Assembly (NCBI GenBank): GCA_964438705.1
Contig: CAYTKQ010000016.1
Span: 4,014 to 68,013, forward strand
Origin: Christensenella sp964438705
GTDB lineage: Bacteria; Bacillota; Clostridia; Christensenellales; Christensenellaceae
Direction of reading: 5' to 3'
Length of the DNA stretch: 64,000 nt
Positions 41,941-51,018 of the stretch are shown in pieces. The position numbers and the translations under genes are program-made. The notes under the pieces are model-generated. The model was not told the DNA's origin, ran no database searches, and was given only the letters and a program-made list of their open reading frames with translations. Each line of letters starts with the position of its first letter. The stretch's first letter is position 1.

Positions 41941-42966
41941 ATGAAAAATTTCCTGCATCAAAAGCGTATGAGCGCAGGCGTACTCATTGTTATGGTTTTA
42001 TATGCGGTGGCGGCAGCGCTTGTTCCGCTTTTATTTCTAGCATATCTGGCGTGCAGAAATCTTCACTCTCCGAAATTGTTTGTTTTTCCAGGAATACTGT
42101 ATCTTCTGTCTGTCGCCGCAATTTTATTGATTGCTTATTTTCAGTTATACCGTCCTCTTCGAAAACTGGAGCGTGTACTGCACGGTGCTGTGAAAGGGAA
42201 GACGGATTTTGACATTGAACAGAGCGATACCCTTTCGCCGCTGGCTCCCGCCTTTTTTGATCTGCAGTTGCTTCTCGAACGGCTCAAGACGCTGGTTCTG
42301 CGGGAATCGACAGCCTTGCTCATGAAAAAACAGGCGGAGCTCGATGCACTGCAAAGCCAAATCAACCCGCATTTTCTCTACAATACGCTCGACACCATAC
42401 GCGGGCAGGCGGAAGTACACGGGCTTTCTGATGTTGGGCAGATGTCCCTCGCTCTTTCCAAGCTGTTTCGCTACAGCATCAGCAATCACAATTCGTCTGT
42501 TTTCCTGCGCGACGAGCTCGATAACATCGAGAATTATCTGCTGATACAACATTTGCGTTTTGGCGATAAATTTGAAAAAATCAACCGCATTGATGAAGAC
42601 GCGCTTGATTATAAGGTCCCAAAACTCTTGATCCAGCCCATTGTGGAAAATGCCGTTCATCATGGGTTGGAACCCAAATTGGAACGTGGGTCGCTCGTGA
42701 TTGGCGCTTATATCACGCAAAATCGTTTGGTCATCAATATACAGGATAACGGCGTGGGCATTCCTTTAGAAAAGCTTGTCTCCATCAATGAAATGCTTGC
42801 GAGTAACGCCTCCGCGATCCGTAATAAAGAAAATGGCGTATCCATAGGAATGATGAATGTTAATGCCCGCATTAAGCTTCTGTTTGGGAAAGAATATGGC
42901 ATTACCGTTTTCAGCACGCCGGGAGCTGGGACAAACGTCCAGATCTCTCTGCCTCTGATTACATAG
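41941..42966 (+). CDS. Sensor histidine kinase, YesM-like, with no extracellular domain
   Basis: 341 residues, short for the family (usually about 570-600). TM1 about 12-38 and TM2 about 48-69 are joined by a loop of only some ten residues, so the large extracellular sensor is missing. The cytoplasmic part has the phosphoacceptor His144 in QINPHFLYNTLDTI, the N-box QPIVENAVHHG and the G-box DNGVGIP. It phosphorylates the response regulator at 40314. Input probably comes from inside the membrane or through a partner protein (inference); the orphan ATPase encoded first in the unit is a candidate. Confidence 0.93.
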   Translation: MKNFLHQKRMSAGVLIVMVLYAVAAALVPLLFLAYLACRNLHSPKLFVFPGILYLLSVAAILLIAYFQLYRPLRKLERVLHGAVKGKTDFDIEQSDTLSPLAPAFFDLQLLLERLKTLVLRESTALLMKKQAELDALQSQINPHFLYNTLDTIRGQAEVHGLSDVGQMSLALSKLFRYSISNHNSSVFLRDELDNIENYLLIQHLRFGDKFEKINRIDEDALDYKVPKLLIQPIVENAVHHGLEPKLERGSLVIGAYITQNRLVINIQDNGVGIPLEKLVSINEMLASNASAIRNKENGVSIGMMNVNARIKLLFGKEYGITVFSTPGAGTNVQISLPLIT

Positions 42967-43010
42967 CAAAACAGTTTTTTATCAAATTATTTTATCAAAG
43001 GAGCAAAAAC

Positions 43011-44435
43011 ATGAGAAAAGTAAAAATTGGGTTGACGGGTTTCTTTCACGGGAATATGCGCGGAGACGACGCGGGCGCTTATGAAAAAGCGCAGGCAGAT
43101 ATGCGCGCGCTTTCCAAAGAGCAGGATTTTGATCTCTTAATCTTAGCCGAACCGATCCGCTCATACGAGGACAGCGAGAAAGCAGTTGAGCAGCTTAATG
43201 CTGCCGGGGTGGATTTCACCTTCGTTTTCTTTGCAAGTTTTGGTAGCGGACGCTCCGCTCTCCCACTTGCAAAACTGAAAAGCCGTCTTGGAATCTGGTC
43301 GGTTCCCGAGCCTTCCGCATCCGGGGTATTGCCGCTGAATTCTTTTTGCGGTACGAATATGTTTTCCGCAATTCTCACAAATTATTTAAAATATGATGAT
43401 ATTCCCTTCAAATGGTTTTATGGTTTCCGCGGAAATCCACTTTTTGACAAGCGTTTTATTGTCACTCTCAATGTAATGAGAGCTTTTTGCGAGCTGTCGC
43501 AAACGCGAATTGGCTGTATCGGTCACCTTGCAGATGGTTTTGAAAACATGAATTTTGACGAGGTGCAGATTCAAAAAATGTTTGGCACCTACGTTGGCCG
43601 CCGCCATACGGTGGAGGAAATCGTTGCACAGGCTGAATCCTACAGCGATGCGGATACAAAAAAAGAACTCATCGCAATTGAAACGGAAGGAACGATCGCG
43701 GCTCGCGTCCCTTCGGGCCATGCAGAAAAATTCGCGCGCTTAAACCTCGCATTTCGCAATTTTGCAAAAGAAAACGGTTATCAATCTCTTGCCATCAGTT
43801 GTTGGAGCCGTTTGCAGGAGATTTACGGCGTCGCTCCATGCGCGGCAATGAGTCGCCTGAACGAGGAGGGTATCGTCTCCCCCTGCGAAGGCGATGTGGC
43901 GGGCGCTATCAACATGATCATCACCCGCGCGTTCTGCAAATCTGCCCCGGCAATCATGGACCTTGTGGCGTTTGATGAAAAAATCAACAGTTTAAACCTG
44001 TGGCACTGTGGCCCCGCGCCTCGAAGCATGGCAAACCAAAACGGTGTAAAATGGGATGAACATTTTAACATCGGTAGTTATGACGGCTGCAACTGGTGCG
44101 GCTCTGGTACTGTTGCAGACCTCCGTTTCAAGCCCGGCAAAGTGACAATAAGTCGGTTAAGCAGCCGATTTGACCAACTTTTTTCCTTTACAGGCAACGT
44201 CCTAGATCAGGATGCCTACGAAGGTTCTTCCGGCTGGATCGGGAATCTTGCGATCCGCGGCGAATCTCTTTCCATCGCGGAGCTTATCAGTACAATCATC
44301 AACAACCGCGTCGATCATCACTATACGATCGGCTATGGAGATGTTGAAAACGAAATGATTGAATTTGCGCATTGGATGAAGATGAAGGCTATTACAAAAT
44401 CAGAATACCGGCCTTTTATGGAGAACGCTCTGTAA
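43011..44435 (+). CDS. L-fucose/L-arabinose isomerase family protein
   Basis: 474 residues. It resembles the FucI/AraA superfamily, with a Rossmann-like N-terminal half and a C-terminal half containing MDLVAFDEKINSLNLWHCGPAP and HFNIGSYDG. Acidic residues and His in these blocks are the likely metal ligands for aldose-ketose isomerisation. AAAGGAG lies ahead of the ATG and only 44 nt separate it from the kinase gene, so it is the fourth gene of the unit. It probably processes the sugar that the two-component system responds to (inference). Confidence 0.85.
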   Translation: MRKVKIGLTGFFHGNMRGDDAGAYEKAQADMRALSKEQDFDLLILAEPIRSYEDSEKAVEQLNAAGVDFTFVFFASFGSGRSALPLAKLKSRLGIWSVPEPSASGVLPLNSFCGTNMFSAILTNYLKYDDIPFKWFYGFRGNPLFDKRFIVTLNVMRAFCELSQTRIGCIGHLADGFENMNFDEVQIQKMFGTYVGRRHTVEEIVAQAESYSDADTKKELIAIETEGTIAARVPSGHAEKFARLNLAFRNFAKENGYQSLAISCWSRLQEIYGVAPCAAMSRLNEEGIVSPCEGDVAGAINMIITRAFCKSAPAIMDLVAFDEKINSLNLWHCGPAPRSMANQNGVKWDEHFNIGSYDGCNWCGSGTVADLRFKPGKVTISRLSSRFDQLFSFTGNVLDQDAYEGSSGWIGNLAIRGESLSIAELISTIINNRVDHHYTIGYGDVENEMIEFAHWMKMKAITKSEYRPFMENAL

Positions 44436-44842
44436 GGTCAACTCCACCAAAGTGTCCCCGCGTGAAAATAAAAAGAAATCGCGCATCTGAAAAAAGTTGA
44501 GGAAAATGTGACAAAGAACCAAAAAATTCGACTTGAAATTCGATGGGGACGTATTTATTAAATAGTAAATATGTTTTGTATTGTAACATTTTAAAATCCT
44601 CCATTTGGTGTTTTTGGGGTTGACAGACCAAATTTATTTTACCAAATGGAGGATTTTATTTTGCCTTGCTCAAGCTTTTTCTGCACCACTGGCATAGCCA
44701 GTGGTTTTGGCAGGTCTAACAAAGACTTTATCTGACTTTTGGATCTCACACAAAGTTTTACGCATGATCGTTCTGAGAATTTAAAGACTTCCTTTAGTGC
44801 AAACAATTTTACCGAGTAATCGAACCTTATCATTTGCAACTT
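44436..44842. other. Convergent intergenic region with an 18-bp inverted repeat
   Basis: About 400 AT-rich nt. TAAAATCCTCCATTTGGT (44592-44609) is repeated inverted at 44641-44658, with 31 nt between. A second hairpin, ACCACTGGC-ata-GCCAGTGGT, lies at 44685-44705. Two short minus-strand frames (about 65-70 codons) span these repeats but match nothing I know. It could be the end of a degraded insertion sequence, or structured transcript ends; no T-run terminator is evident. Confidence 0.45.
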
Positions 44843-45505
44843 TTAGCGAATGCAGTCCCGCATTTTTTGTGCAGCTGCCTCAATCGTCATATCCTCACGA
44901 AATAGTGCGGACGTTCCGGCAACAAAAATGTCCGTACCGACGGCACGCATTTTTATCGCATTCTCAAAGCTCACGTTTCCATCTGCCTCAATTGCAATTT
45001 TACATCCTGATTCCCGAATCATCTGTCGTGCCTTCTCTATTTTACGCAGACTGGAAGGTATCATTTTTTGCCCCGCAAATCCCGGATTAACCGTCATAAT
45101 AAGCAACACATCAATATCCTCTATCGTATATTCCAGCATATCGAGCGGCGTTGCCGGATTCAGCGCAAGTCCTGCTTTTGCTCCCCTGTCCCGTATCTTT
45201 TGGAGTGTCCTCTGAATATGCGCGCATGCTTCGTAATGGAACGAAAGAATATCCCCTTTCCTCACGTCGAACATATCCACCGCGCGTTCCGGGTTTACAA
45301 CCATCAAATGGATATCCAGTGGGGTTTCCGTCATATCGTGCATCATTCTGACAAAATCGGTCCCGAGAGAATAATTCGGCACGAATACACCATCCATGAC
45401 ATCGCAGTGGAAATAATCCACGCCTGCCTCTTCCATTTCACGTACCTGCTTTTGCAATTCCTTAAAATCCGCGCACATCAGCGACGGTGATATTTTTCCT
45501 GTCAT
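44843..45505 (-). CDS. Ribulose-phosphate 3-epimerase family protein
   Basis: 220 residues, exact family length. ISPSLMCADF, the HxD metal motif FHCDVMDGVFVPN, HLMVVNPERA, NPGFAGQKM and EADGNVS are the signature blocks of Rpe/AlsE. It epimerises a ketose phosphate at C3: ribulose-5-P/xylulose-5-P, or allulose-6-P to fructose-6-P. It is the third gene after two polyol dehydrogenases, divergent from a DeoR regulator. A dedicated catabolic copy is therefore more likely than the housekeeping one (inference). Confidence 0.94.
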   Translation of the reverse strand: MTGKISPSLMCADFKELQKQVREMEEAGVDYFHCDVMDGVFVPNYSLGTDFVRMMHDMTETPLDIHLMVVNPERAVDMFDVRKGDILSFHYEACAHIQRTLQKIRDRGAKAGLALNPATPLDMLEYTIEDIDVLLIMTVNPGFAGQKMIPSSLRKIEKARQMIRESGCKIAIEADGNVSFENAIKMRAVGTDIFVAGTSALFREDMTIEAAAQKMRDCIR

Positions 45506-45515
45506 TGCACTTCCC

Positions 45516-46550
45516 TCACGGATTGATTACGACGCGCTTGCCCTGCTTATTTTCCGCAATGGCTATCCCTTTTAGGATATCGTCTAATGGAAGCCTGTGT
45601 GAAATGAATTTCTCGGTGTCCAGTATCCCCGATGCAATCAACCCCACCGCCTTCATATGGTGGATGGGCAGCGAACCATGCGTGCCGTGTACATTCAATT
45701 CCTTATAGTGGATTAGGTTTGTATCCATAGTGACAGTCGTCCCGTGGGCCAATCCGCCAAACAGATTCACTCTGCCCCTGTTTTTCGCGTAACGTAGCGC
45801 ATCTGCCTGTGCCGCGGGTGACGGACATGCTGTAATGACTACCTCTGCGCCCATGCCATCCGTTTCCTGCATGATCCGCTCATATGCATCTTCTTTTGCA
45901 GGGTTGATAAACACATTCGCAGAAAATTCCCGCGCTGCGTCCAGCCTTTCCTCGTCCAACTCGACAACAATAATTTTTGTTGCGCCCATCAGGCGCGCAA
46001 CCTCGATAATCATACATCCAATCGGCCCCGTTCCAATAATCACGACCGTATCTCCCAGTTTGATATTGGAAAGCTCCGTGCCGTTAAGCACACATCCAAG
46101 CGGTTCTGCAAGCGCTGCCTGATCGTATGACATGTGATTTGGAATTTTCACCAAAGGACCATAAGCCAACATGATTTTGTTCAATGGCATATATTCCGCA
46201 AATCCGCCCTGAAACTGATAACCTGTCGCATAATTGGTCATACAATTGTTTGAAAAACCGGCTTTGCAGAATTTGCATTCCCCGCATGGAATATCCGCGC
46301 CGATCGCGACTCTGTCGCCAATCTTCCAATTTTTCACGTTTTTACCGACTTCCGCCACCTCTCCGGCGACTTCATGCCCGATGATGCATGGTGTCTTTAC
46401 CCGATCGTTTCCGTAATGGAAAATACGGATATCCGATCCACAAATTGCGCATGCCTTGACGCGTATCAGTATTTCATCGTCCGTTATTTTCGGCTTATGC
46501 ACCTCTTTTACGACCATTTTATTCAATTCTTCCAATACAACAGCTTTCAT
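45516..46550 (-). CDS. Zinc-dependent polyol dehydrogenase (MDR)
   Basis: 344 residues. Catalytic CGSD and GHE, structural zinc site CGECKFCKAGFSNNC, Rossmann GTGPIGCM followed by an acidic VVELDEE that suggests NAD preference. By eye closest to sorbitol/threonine-dehydrogenase-like enzymes. AAGGAG lies ahead of the ATG. The middle gene of a three-gene unit with another dehydrogenase and the epimerase; both probably handle a sugar alcohol or its phosphate. Confidence 0.93.
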   Translation of the reverse strand: MKAVVLEELNKMVVKEVHKPKITDDEILIRVKACAICGSDIRIFHYGNDRVKTPCIIGHEVAGEVAEVGKNVKNWKIGDRVAIGADIPCGECKFCKAGFSNNCMTNYATGYQFQGGFAEYMPLNKIMLAYGPLVKIPNHMSYDQAALAEPLGCVLNGTELSNIKLGDTVVIIGTGPIGCMIIEVARLMGATKIIVVELDEERLDAAREFSANVFINPAKEDAYERIMQETDGMGAEVVITACPSPAAQADALRYAKNRGRVNLFGGLAHGTTVTMDTNLIHYKELNVHGTHGSLPIHHMKAVGLIASGILDTEKFISHRLPLDDILKGIAIAENKQGKRVVINP

Positions 46551-46561
46551 TTGATTTCTCC

Positions 46562-47602
46562 TTATTCCATAATAAAAACAACTCGATTTGAGAATTCTTT
46601 CTTATCCCTCACCATTTCAAACGCATTTTCTATATCCTTCAGCGGAAACCGATGAGTAATGAAAGGTTTTACATCCAATTTTCCGCTCGCCATGACGTTC
46701 AGTACAGTTTCCCAGTCGTTCCTCTGCCGGGTATAGCTCGAATTCCACGTACCCGTAATCACCAACTGTTTGCGCAATATCTCCCAATAATCCTTCTGTG
46801 AAAGTTCCATCCCACTCGCGGGATTGCCCATCAGCACAACCTTTCCCTGTGGTTTTACGATATTCAAGCATCCGGCGTATGTTGCCGCCACTCCCGCTCC
46901 CTCAACCGCAATATCCACACCGCGGCCCTGTGTGATTTCCTGAATGCATTCCTGCCAATTTGTATTCCCATTGTTCACCGCATACGGGAAACCTGCCTTT
47001 CTCGCAAATTCCAATTTTTGGGCATCAATATCGAGCAATATGACTTTTCCTGCTCCCCACACCTGCGCAAATGATGCCAACATTAATCCAATCGCCCCTG
47101 CTCCGAAAATCGCGACGTTGTCGCCCAGGCAAACACCTGCCCGGGACAATGCGTGCAGCGAAACTGCGGCAGGCTCCGCCATTGCCATTTCTTCATAGGA
47201 AAGCTCTCCGTCGCACATGACCAAATTCCATGTTGGTACCGCAATATATTCTGCGAATCCGCCGTCACAGCGGGAACCGAAATAATTGTAGCTTCTGCAC
47301 GATGCATATTCCCCAACCTCACACATATCGCATTTATGGCAAGGAAGCAGCGGAAATACCGCTGCCTTTTTATGGAGGAGGGCTTGATCTACCTCGTCTC
47401 CCAACGCAACGATTTCTCCCGCAAATTCATGTCCGGGAATCGTTGGGAAATTGTAGGTACCTTTGCTATATACCCTGCCGATATCTGATCCGCAAATCCC
47501 TGCAGCCTTAACCTTTAGTAAAACTTCACCTGCCTTCTCAACGGGATCGCTGACCTCTTCATATCGCAAATCTCCGATTCCATGCAAAACACCTGCTTTC
47601 AT
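46562..47602 (-). CDS. Zinc-dependent dehydrogenase, galactitol-1-phosphate 5-dehydrogenase-like
   Basis: 346 residues. CGSD, GHE, the structural site CHKCDMCEVGEYASC and the Rossmann GAGAIGLM are present. The N-terminus MKAGVLHGIGDLRYEEV and the NYFGSRCDGGFAEY block recall GatD-type enzymes, which oxidise a hexitol-1-phosphate. No PTS genes are nearby, so the substrate may be unphosphorylated. First gene of the unit, with TTGGAGG upstream and a TATAAT (47632-47637) in the divergent region. GatD assignment is tentative. Confidence 0.88.
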   Translation of the reverse strand: MKAGVLHGIGDLRYEEVSDPVEKAGEVLLKVKAAGICGSDIGRVYSKGTYNFPTIPGHEFAGEIVALGDEVDQALLHKKAAVFPLLPCHKCDMCEVGEYASCRSYNYFGSRCDGGFAEYIAVPTWNLVMCDGELSYEEMAMAEPAAVSLHALSRAGVCLGDNVAIFGAGAIGLMLASFAQVWGAGKVILLDIDAQKLEFARKAGFPYAVNNGNTNWQECIQEITQGRGVDIAVEGAGVAATYAGCLNIVKPQGKVVLMGNPASGMELSQKDYWEILRKQLVITGTWNSSYTRQRNDWETVLNVMASGKLDVKPFITHRFPLKDIENAFEMVRDKKEFSNRVVFIME

Positions 47603-47631
47603 CGCTTAGCCTCCAATCGCCTATTTCTAAA

Positions 47632-47689
47632 ATTATACTATCATATATGATTGACTTTGATAATGCATGGCGTTATTATTAGATAATAA
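47632..47689. promoter_or_regulatory. Divergent promoters and operator of the DeoR/dehydrogenase pair
   Basis: Plus strand: TTGACT (47651-47656), 17 nt, TATTAT (47674-47679) drives the regulator. The inverted repeat TTATTAT-tag-ATAATAA (47673-47689) overlaps that -10. Minus strand: TATAAT (47632-47637) for the dehydrogenase operon. A perfect TCATATATGA lies between (47641-47650). The DeoR protein is the natural binder of one of these dyads. Confidence 0.6.
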
Positions 47690-47754
47690 TCACATTTTTT
47701 CGCGAAGTCATTCATACTCAATCAATTTTGCGCAAATTAAGAGAGGCAATTATT

Positions 47755-48510
47755 ATGTTAGGGATTGAACGTAGACAGAATATACTAGACCTGCTATCAG
47801 AAAACAAATTTCTGAGCGTACATAAGCTGGCATCCTTGCTATATGCGAGCGAATCAACTGTTCGCCGGGATCTCGAAGCGCTCTCCAAGCTCGGCCTTGT
47901 AAGCAGGACGTTTGGCGGCGCAGCGCTTGTAGAAGGAATGAACGCAGAGATTCCTCTCGCCGTCCGTGAAGATCAATATAACGGTCAAAAAGAGACCATC
48001 GCTGTCATGGCCTCAAAATTGATACATCCGGATGATATTTTGATCGTAGATTCTTCATCCACAGCATTCAAGCTCCTCCCTTATATTCGGAAGAGCAACA
48101 CCGTTATCACCAACAGCCCTAAAGTCTCGATGGAACTTGCCGGCAGCGCGCATCCCGGGGTATACTCGACGGGCGGGCATCTGCGAGAGAATTCGTTATC
48201 CTATGTCGGACGTTCCGCTAAAAATACAGTGGGGCTTTTCAACTGTGATATGATGTTCTTTTCCTGCGTAGGAATATCACTTGAAAGTGGAATGACTGAT
48301 ACAAGTGAAGAAGAAGCAGAACTTAAGGTAACGATGATGAAACATTCCCGTGTTAAGGTTGCCATGATCGATTCCTCGAAATTTGATCTTGTTACATTTA
48401 TTAAAATCTGTGACTTTCATGCAATCGATTACTTGATTACCGATCGAGAGCCTTCGCTTGAATGGCAGCAAATTTTCAAACAAAACAACGTTGAATTGAT
48501 GTATCCATAA
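47755..48510 (+). CDS. DeoR/GlpR family transcriptional regulator
   Basis: 251 residues from the ATG at 47755 (AGAGAGG upstream). It has an N-terminal winged helix (ERRQNILDLLSENKFLSVHKLASLLYASESTVRRDLEALSK) and a sugar-phosphate-binding isomerase-like domain with DSSSTAFKL and the ALVEG region. Such proteins repress a neighbouring sugar operon until a phosphorylated intermediate binds. It is divergent from the dehydrogenase/epimerase operon, its obvious target. Its 3' end overlaps the converging kinase gene by 35 nt. Confidence 0.94.
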   Translation: MLGIERRQNILDLLSENKFLSVHKLASLLYASESTVRRDLEALSKLGLVSRTFGGAALVEGMNAEIPLAVREDQYNGQKETIAVMASKLIHPDDILIVDSSSTAFKLLPYIRKSNTVITNSPKVSMELAGSAHPGVYSTGGHLRENSLSYVGRSAKNTVGLFNCDMMFFSCVGISLESGMTDTSEEEAELKVTMMKHSRVKVAMIDSSKFDLVTFIKICDFHAIDYLITDREPSLEWQQIFKQNNVELMYP

Positions 48511-49993
48511 TCGCAGCGCAACTAAATTGACTCTCCTTTTTTACATCATCGCGCAGATGCCGATACAACGAAAATTTTTCCTGATAAAAATCATTGAATG
48601 CATGGGCTGGTTCCAGAGTCTCCTGGATCACCGACATATTTTGTGCCGCCTCCTCCATGCTTCCATATTCTCCCAGCGCCGCTGCGCACACGGCAGCACA
48701 TCCGAGCGCTCCCGCTTCCGAAGTTATCAGTGTACTTACCGGAATTTGCAGGATATCCGCCTTTAATTGCAGCCATGCCTTACTGTTGCATCCTCCTCCG
48801 GTGCAGACAAGTCGTTCGGTTCGGACGCTCAGCATCTGGATTTTTTCCAAATTCAACTTCTGGTCGAATACCAGCCCTTCCAAAATTGCTTTATAAAGCA
48901 TATAACGATCTGTCCCAATGTCGATTCCGGCGATTGCCATCCTCGCCGAAGCGTCCATGTAAGGCGTACCGCTCCCCATAAGAAAAGGTTGTACCATAAT
49001 CCCGGTTGGAGCCTTGGGCATGTTTTTTTCAAACAATTCATATGGAGGAGATTTCTCATTCGAAAAAATGTCAAAAAACCACTTGATCAACAACCCCGCC
49101 GTAGGGTTGTATGCTAACGTACAATATTTTCCTTTTTCCCATACCAGTTCGGCGGGCAGATTACTTTCCTTTGTAACGTCCGGATTTGGCCTTTTTTCAA
49201 AAACAGGCGTCATGCATTCGGACGTTCCCATCGAACACGCCACTGTATTTTTTCTCAGGCCGGTACCAATTGCATTGATTGGCTGGTCATGGCCTCCCGC
49301 TACAACTTTTGTATTCGATGAAAGCCCTGTCTCCTGTGCAACATCCGGAAGTATCTTCCCCATGATCGTACCGGTTAGAACCGCCGGTGAAAACAGGGAA
49401 CGCTCGATATCAAACACGTGAAACAGTCTCTCGCTCCATTCCGCTTTTTCTATATCAAAAAGCATAGTTCGACAAGCGGAAGAACAGTCTGCGGCAGCGC
49501 AGCCGCTTAACCTATATTGGATAAAATCCCCTATGAGCAGCACCCTTTTTGCATTTGCGTATACTTCCGGCTGGTGATTCTTTAGATACAGCAATTTGGC
49601 AAGACTGTAGGTTGGCGAAGGACCCATCCCACAAATAGAGATAATTTCATCTCCACTTATCCGCTTCATTGCTTCCTCGAATTCCTGTTCTCCCCTGCGA
49701 TCCGTACTCACCATGACCTCGCAGAGCACTTGATCAGCGCTGTCTAACACCACGAACGCCTCGCCAAACGAGCTGACGGATACGGCTGTAACCAGTTTTG
49801 CAAAAGGACGCGCCGCTTCCTGCAGTACGATTTTGGTTTTCTCCCATATGTTTTCCGCATCCAGCGAGCGCGTTCCATCTGCACGAAGAAAAAAGTTGTA
49901 TTCCCGATACACCCTCTTTTTTTCACTTCCTTTTTCGTCAAACACAACTGCCTTTACCCCGCTGGTACCGACATCCAATCCACAAAAATACAT
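48476..49993 (-). CDS. FGGY family carbohydrate kinase
   Basis: About 505 residues from the ATG at 49993 (GGGAG upstream); an in-frame ATG at 50023 overlaps the permease gene. MYFCGLDVGTSGVKAVVFDEKG is the ATP-binding start, GGHDQPINAIGTG and LVCTGGGCNSKAWLQ are the family motifs, and the Asp in GHDQ is the likely base. It resembles xylulokinase-like members. It phosphorylates a sugar or polyol after import. Last gene of the long minus-strand unit with the ABC importer, and the only sugar kinase of the island. Confidence 0.92.
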   Translation of the reverse strand: MYFCGLDVGTSGVKAVVFDEKGSEKKRVYREYNFFLRADGTRSLDAENIWEKTKIVLQEAARPFAKLVTAVSVSSFGEAFVVLDSADQVLCEVMVSTDRRGEQEFEEAMKRISGDEIISICGMGPSPTYSLAKLLYLKNHQPEVYANAKRVLLIGDFIQYRLSGCAAADCSSACRTMLFDIEKAEWSERLFHVFDIERSLFSPAVLTGTIMGKILPDVAQETGLSSNTKVVAGGHDQPINAIGTGLRKNTVACSMGTSECMTPVFEKRPNPDVTKESNLPAELVWEKGKYCTLAYNPTAGLLIKWFFDIFSNEKSPPYELFEKNMPKAPTGIMVQPFLMGSGTPYMDASARMAIAGIDIGTDRYMLYKAILEGLVFDQKLNLEKIQMLSVRTERLVCTGGGCNSKAWLQLKADILQIPVSTLITSEAGALGCAAVCAAALGEYGSMEEAAQNMSVIQETLEPAHAFNDFYQEKFSLYRHLRDDVKKESQFSCAAIMDTSIQRCFV

Positions 49994-50012
49994 ATTATTT
50001 TCATCTCCCGGC

Positions 50013-50978
50013 TTACGATCCATTTTTAGAATAATGTCTAATTGTGAGCGTGAACAAAATAATCATGCCATTGATCAGGTATAATACCCACTGATCAATC
50101 CCCAAAATCAATATACCGTTTGCGATCATCATCAGAAAAAATGCGCCAATCAGCGTACCCGGTATGTTTCCCTCTCCTCCGGAAAGAGATGTCCCGCCGA
50201 TCAGTGTCGCTGCAATTGCCGTCATCATATCTGACGTGATCATGGTCGGTGAAGCATTTGATGTTTGCGCAACGCCCAGCATTCCTGCCAAAAACGAGAA
50301 TATCGCACAGATAATGAAGGATGTGACCAGCGTCATGTTTACGTTGATGCCTGCGAAAAGCGCCGCGATCCTGTTGTCCCCTGTAAAGGCGAGATTTTTG
50401 CCGTAACGGGTTCGGTGCATAAGAAAATAACACACAACCGCAAGACCTGCCATCCACAGTACAATCACGGGGAAGCCGTTGATGTTCGAGCCGAATACAT
50501 TTAAAAAGGCTTCGTTGCTCACAACCACCGGCGCCTGGTTTGTGACGATATATGCAAACCCCTGGCAAATCATATATGTTGCCAACGTGATAATGATACT
50601 GGGGAGTTTTGCCTGAGAAATGATTACCCCGTTGATCGTTCCCACCACTATGGCAATCATCAACGCTGCCAGAATTGCCAGAATCACGTTTGCCCCGCTT
50701 TTTAAAAGTACTGCCATAATCGCTCCACACAGCGCGGGGAGCGTGCCAATCGATAGATCAATTTCGCCAGCCGTAATCACAAAGGAAATTCCCAGCCCCA
50801 ATACAGTGATGATACACATGGAACGTAAAATGGTGAAAAAGTTTCTCGGCGTGAAAAAGCCGTTTGTACTGACCGCAAAAATAATAAATAGTAAAATTGT
50901 CGCATACAGCAGTATGCTTGTTTTGGATAATGCTTTACTTTTCAGCGTCTTTCCGAAGCTTGCTGTCTCCGATTTCAT
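50013..50978 (-). CDS. Ribose-type ABC transporter permease
   Basis: 321 residues, hydrophobic throughout. VITAGEIDLSIGTLPAL and IAATLIGGTSLSGGEGN are the RbsC-family blocks, with GDNRIAALFAGINV as the coupling segment. GGAGG lies ahead of the ATG. It is paired with the permease at 51019, a paralogue, so this importer has a heterodimeric channel. The Glu in the AGEID motif, where many members have Gly, is shared by both permeases of this operon. Confidence 0.93.
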   Translation of the reverse strand: MKSETASFGKTLKSKALSKTSILLYATILLFIIFAVSTNGFFTPRNFFTILRSMCIITVLGLGISFVITAGEIDLSIGTLPALCGAIMAVLLKSGANVILAILAALMIAIVVGTINGVIISQAKLPSIIITLATYMICQGFAYIVTNQAPVVVSNEAFLNVFGSNINGFPVIVLWMAGLAVVCYFLMHRTRYGKNLAFTGDNRIAALFAGINVNMTLVTSFIICAIFSFLAGMLGVAQTSNASPTMITSDMMTAIAATLIGGTSLSGGEGNIPGTLIGAFFLMMIANGILILGIDQWVLYLINGMIILFTLTIRHYSKNGS

Positions 50979-51018
50979 AATGCGTTACCTCCTGCCGCTT
51001 TCCTATCTTTCAAAACCC

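Noticed and set aside
44416..44839. Two minus-strand frames of 66-71 codons in the convergent gap
   Set aside because: They span the inverted repeats and show no recognisable family. Kept only as a possible degraded element.
46562..47602. Firm naming as galactitol-1-phosphate dehydrogenase
   Set aside because: There is resemblance in some blocks, but no PTS or other galactitol genes are present; the family name is kept only as a likeness.
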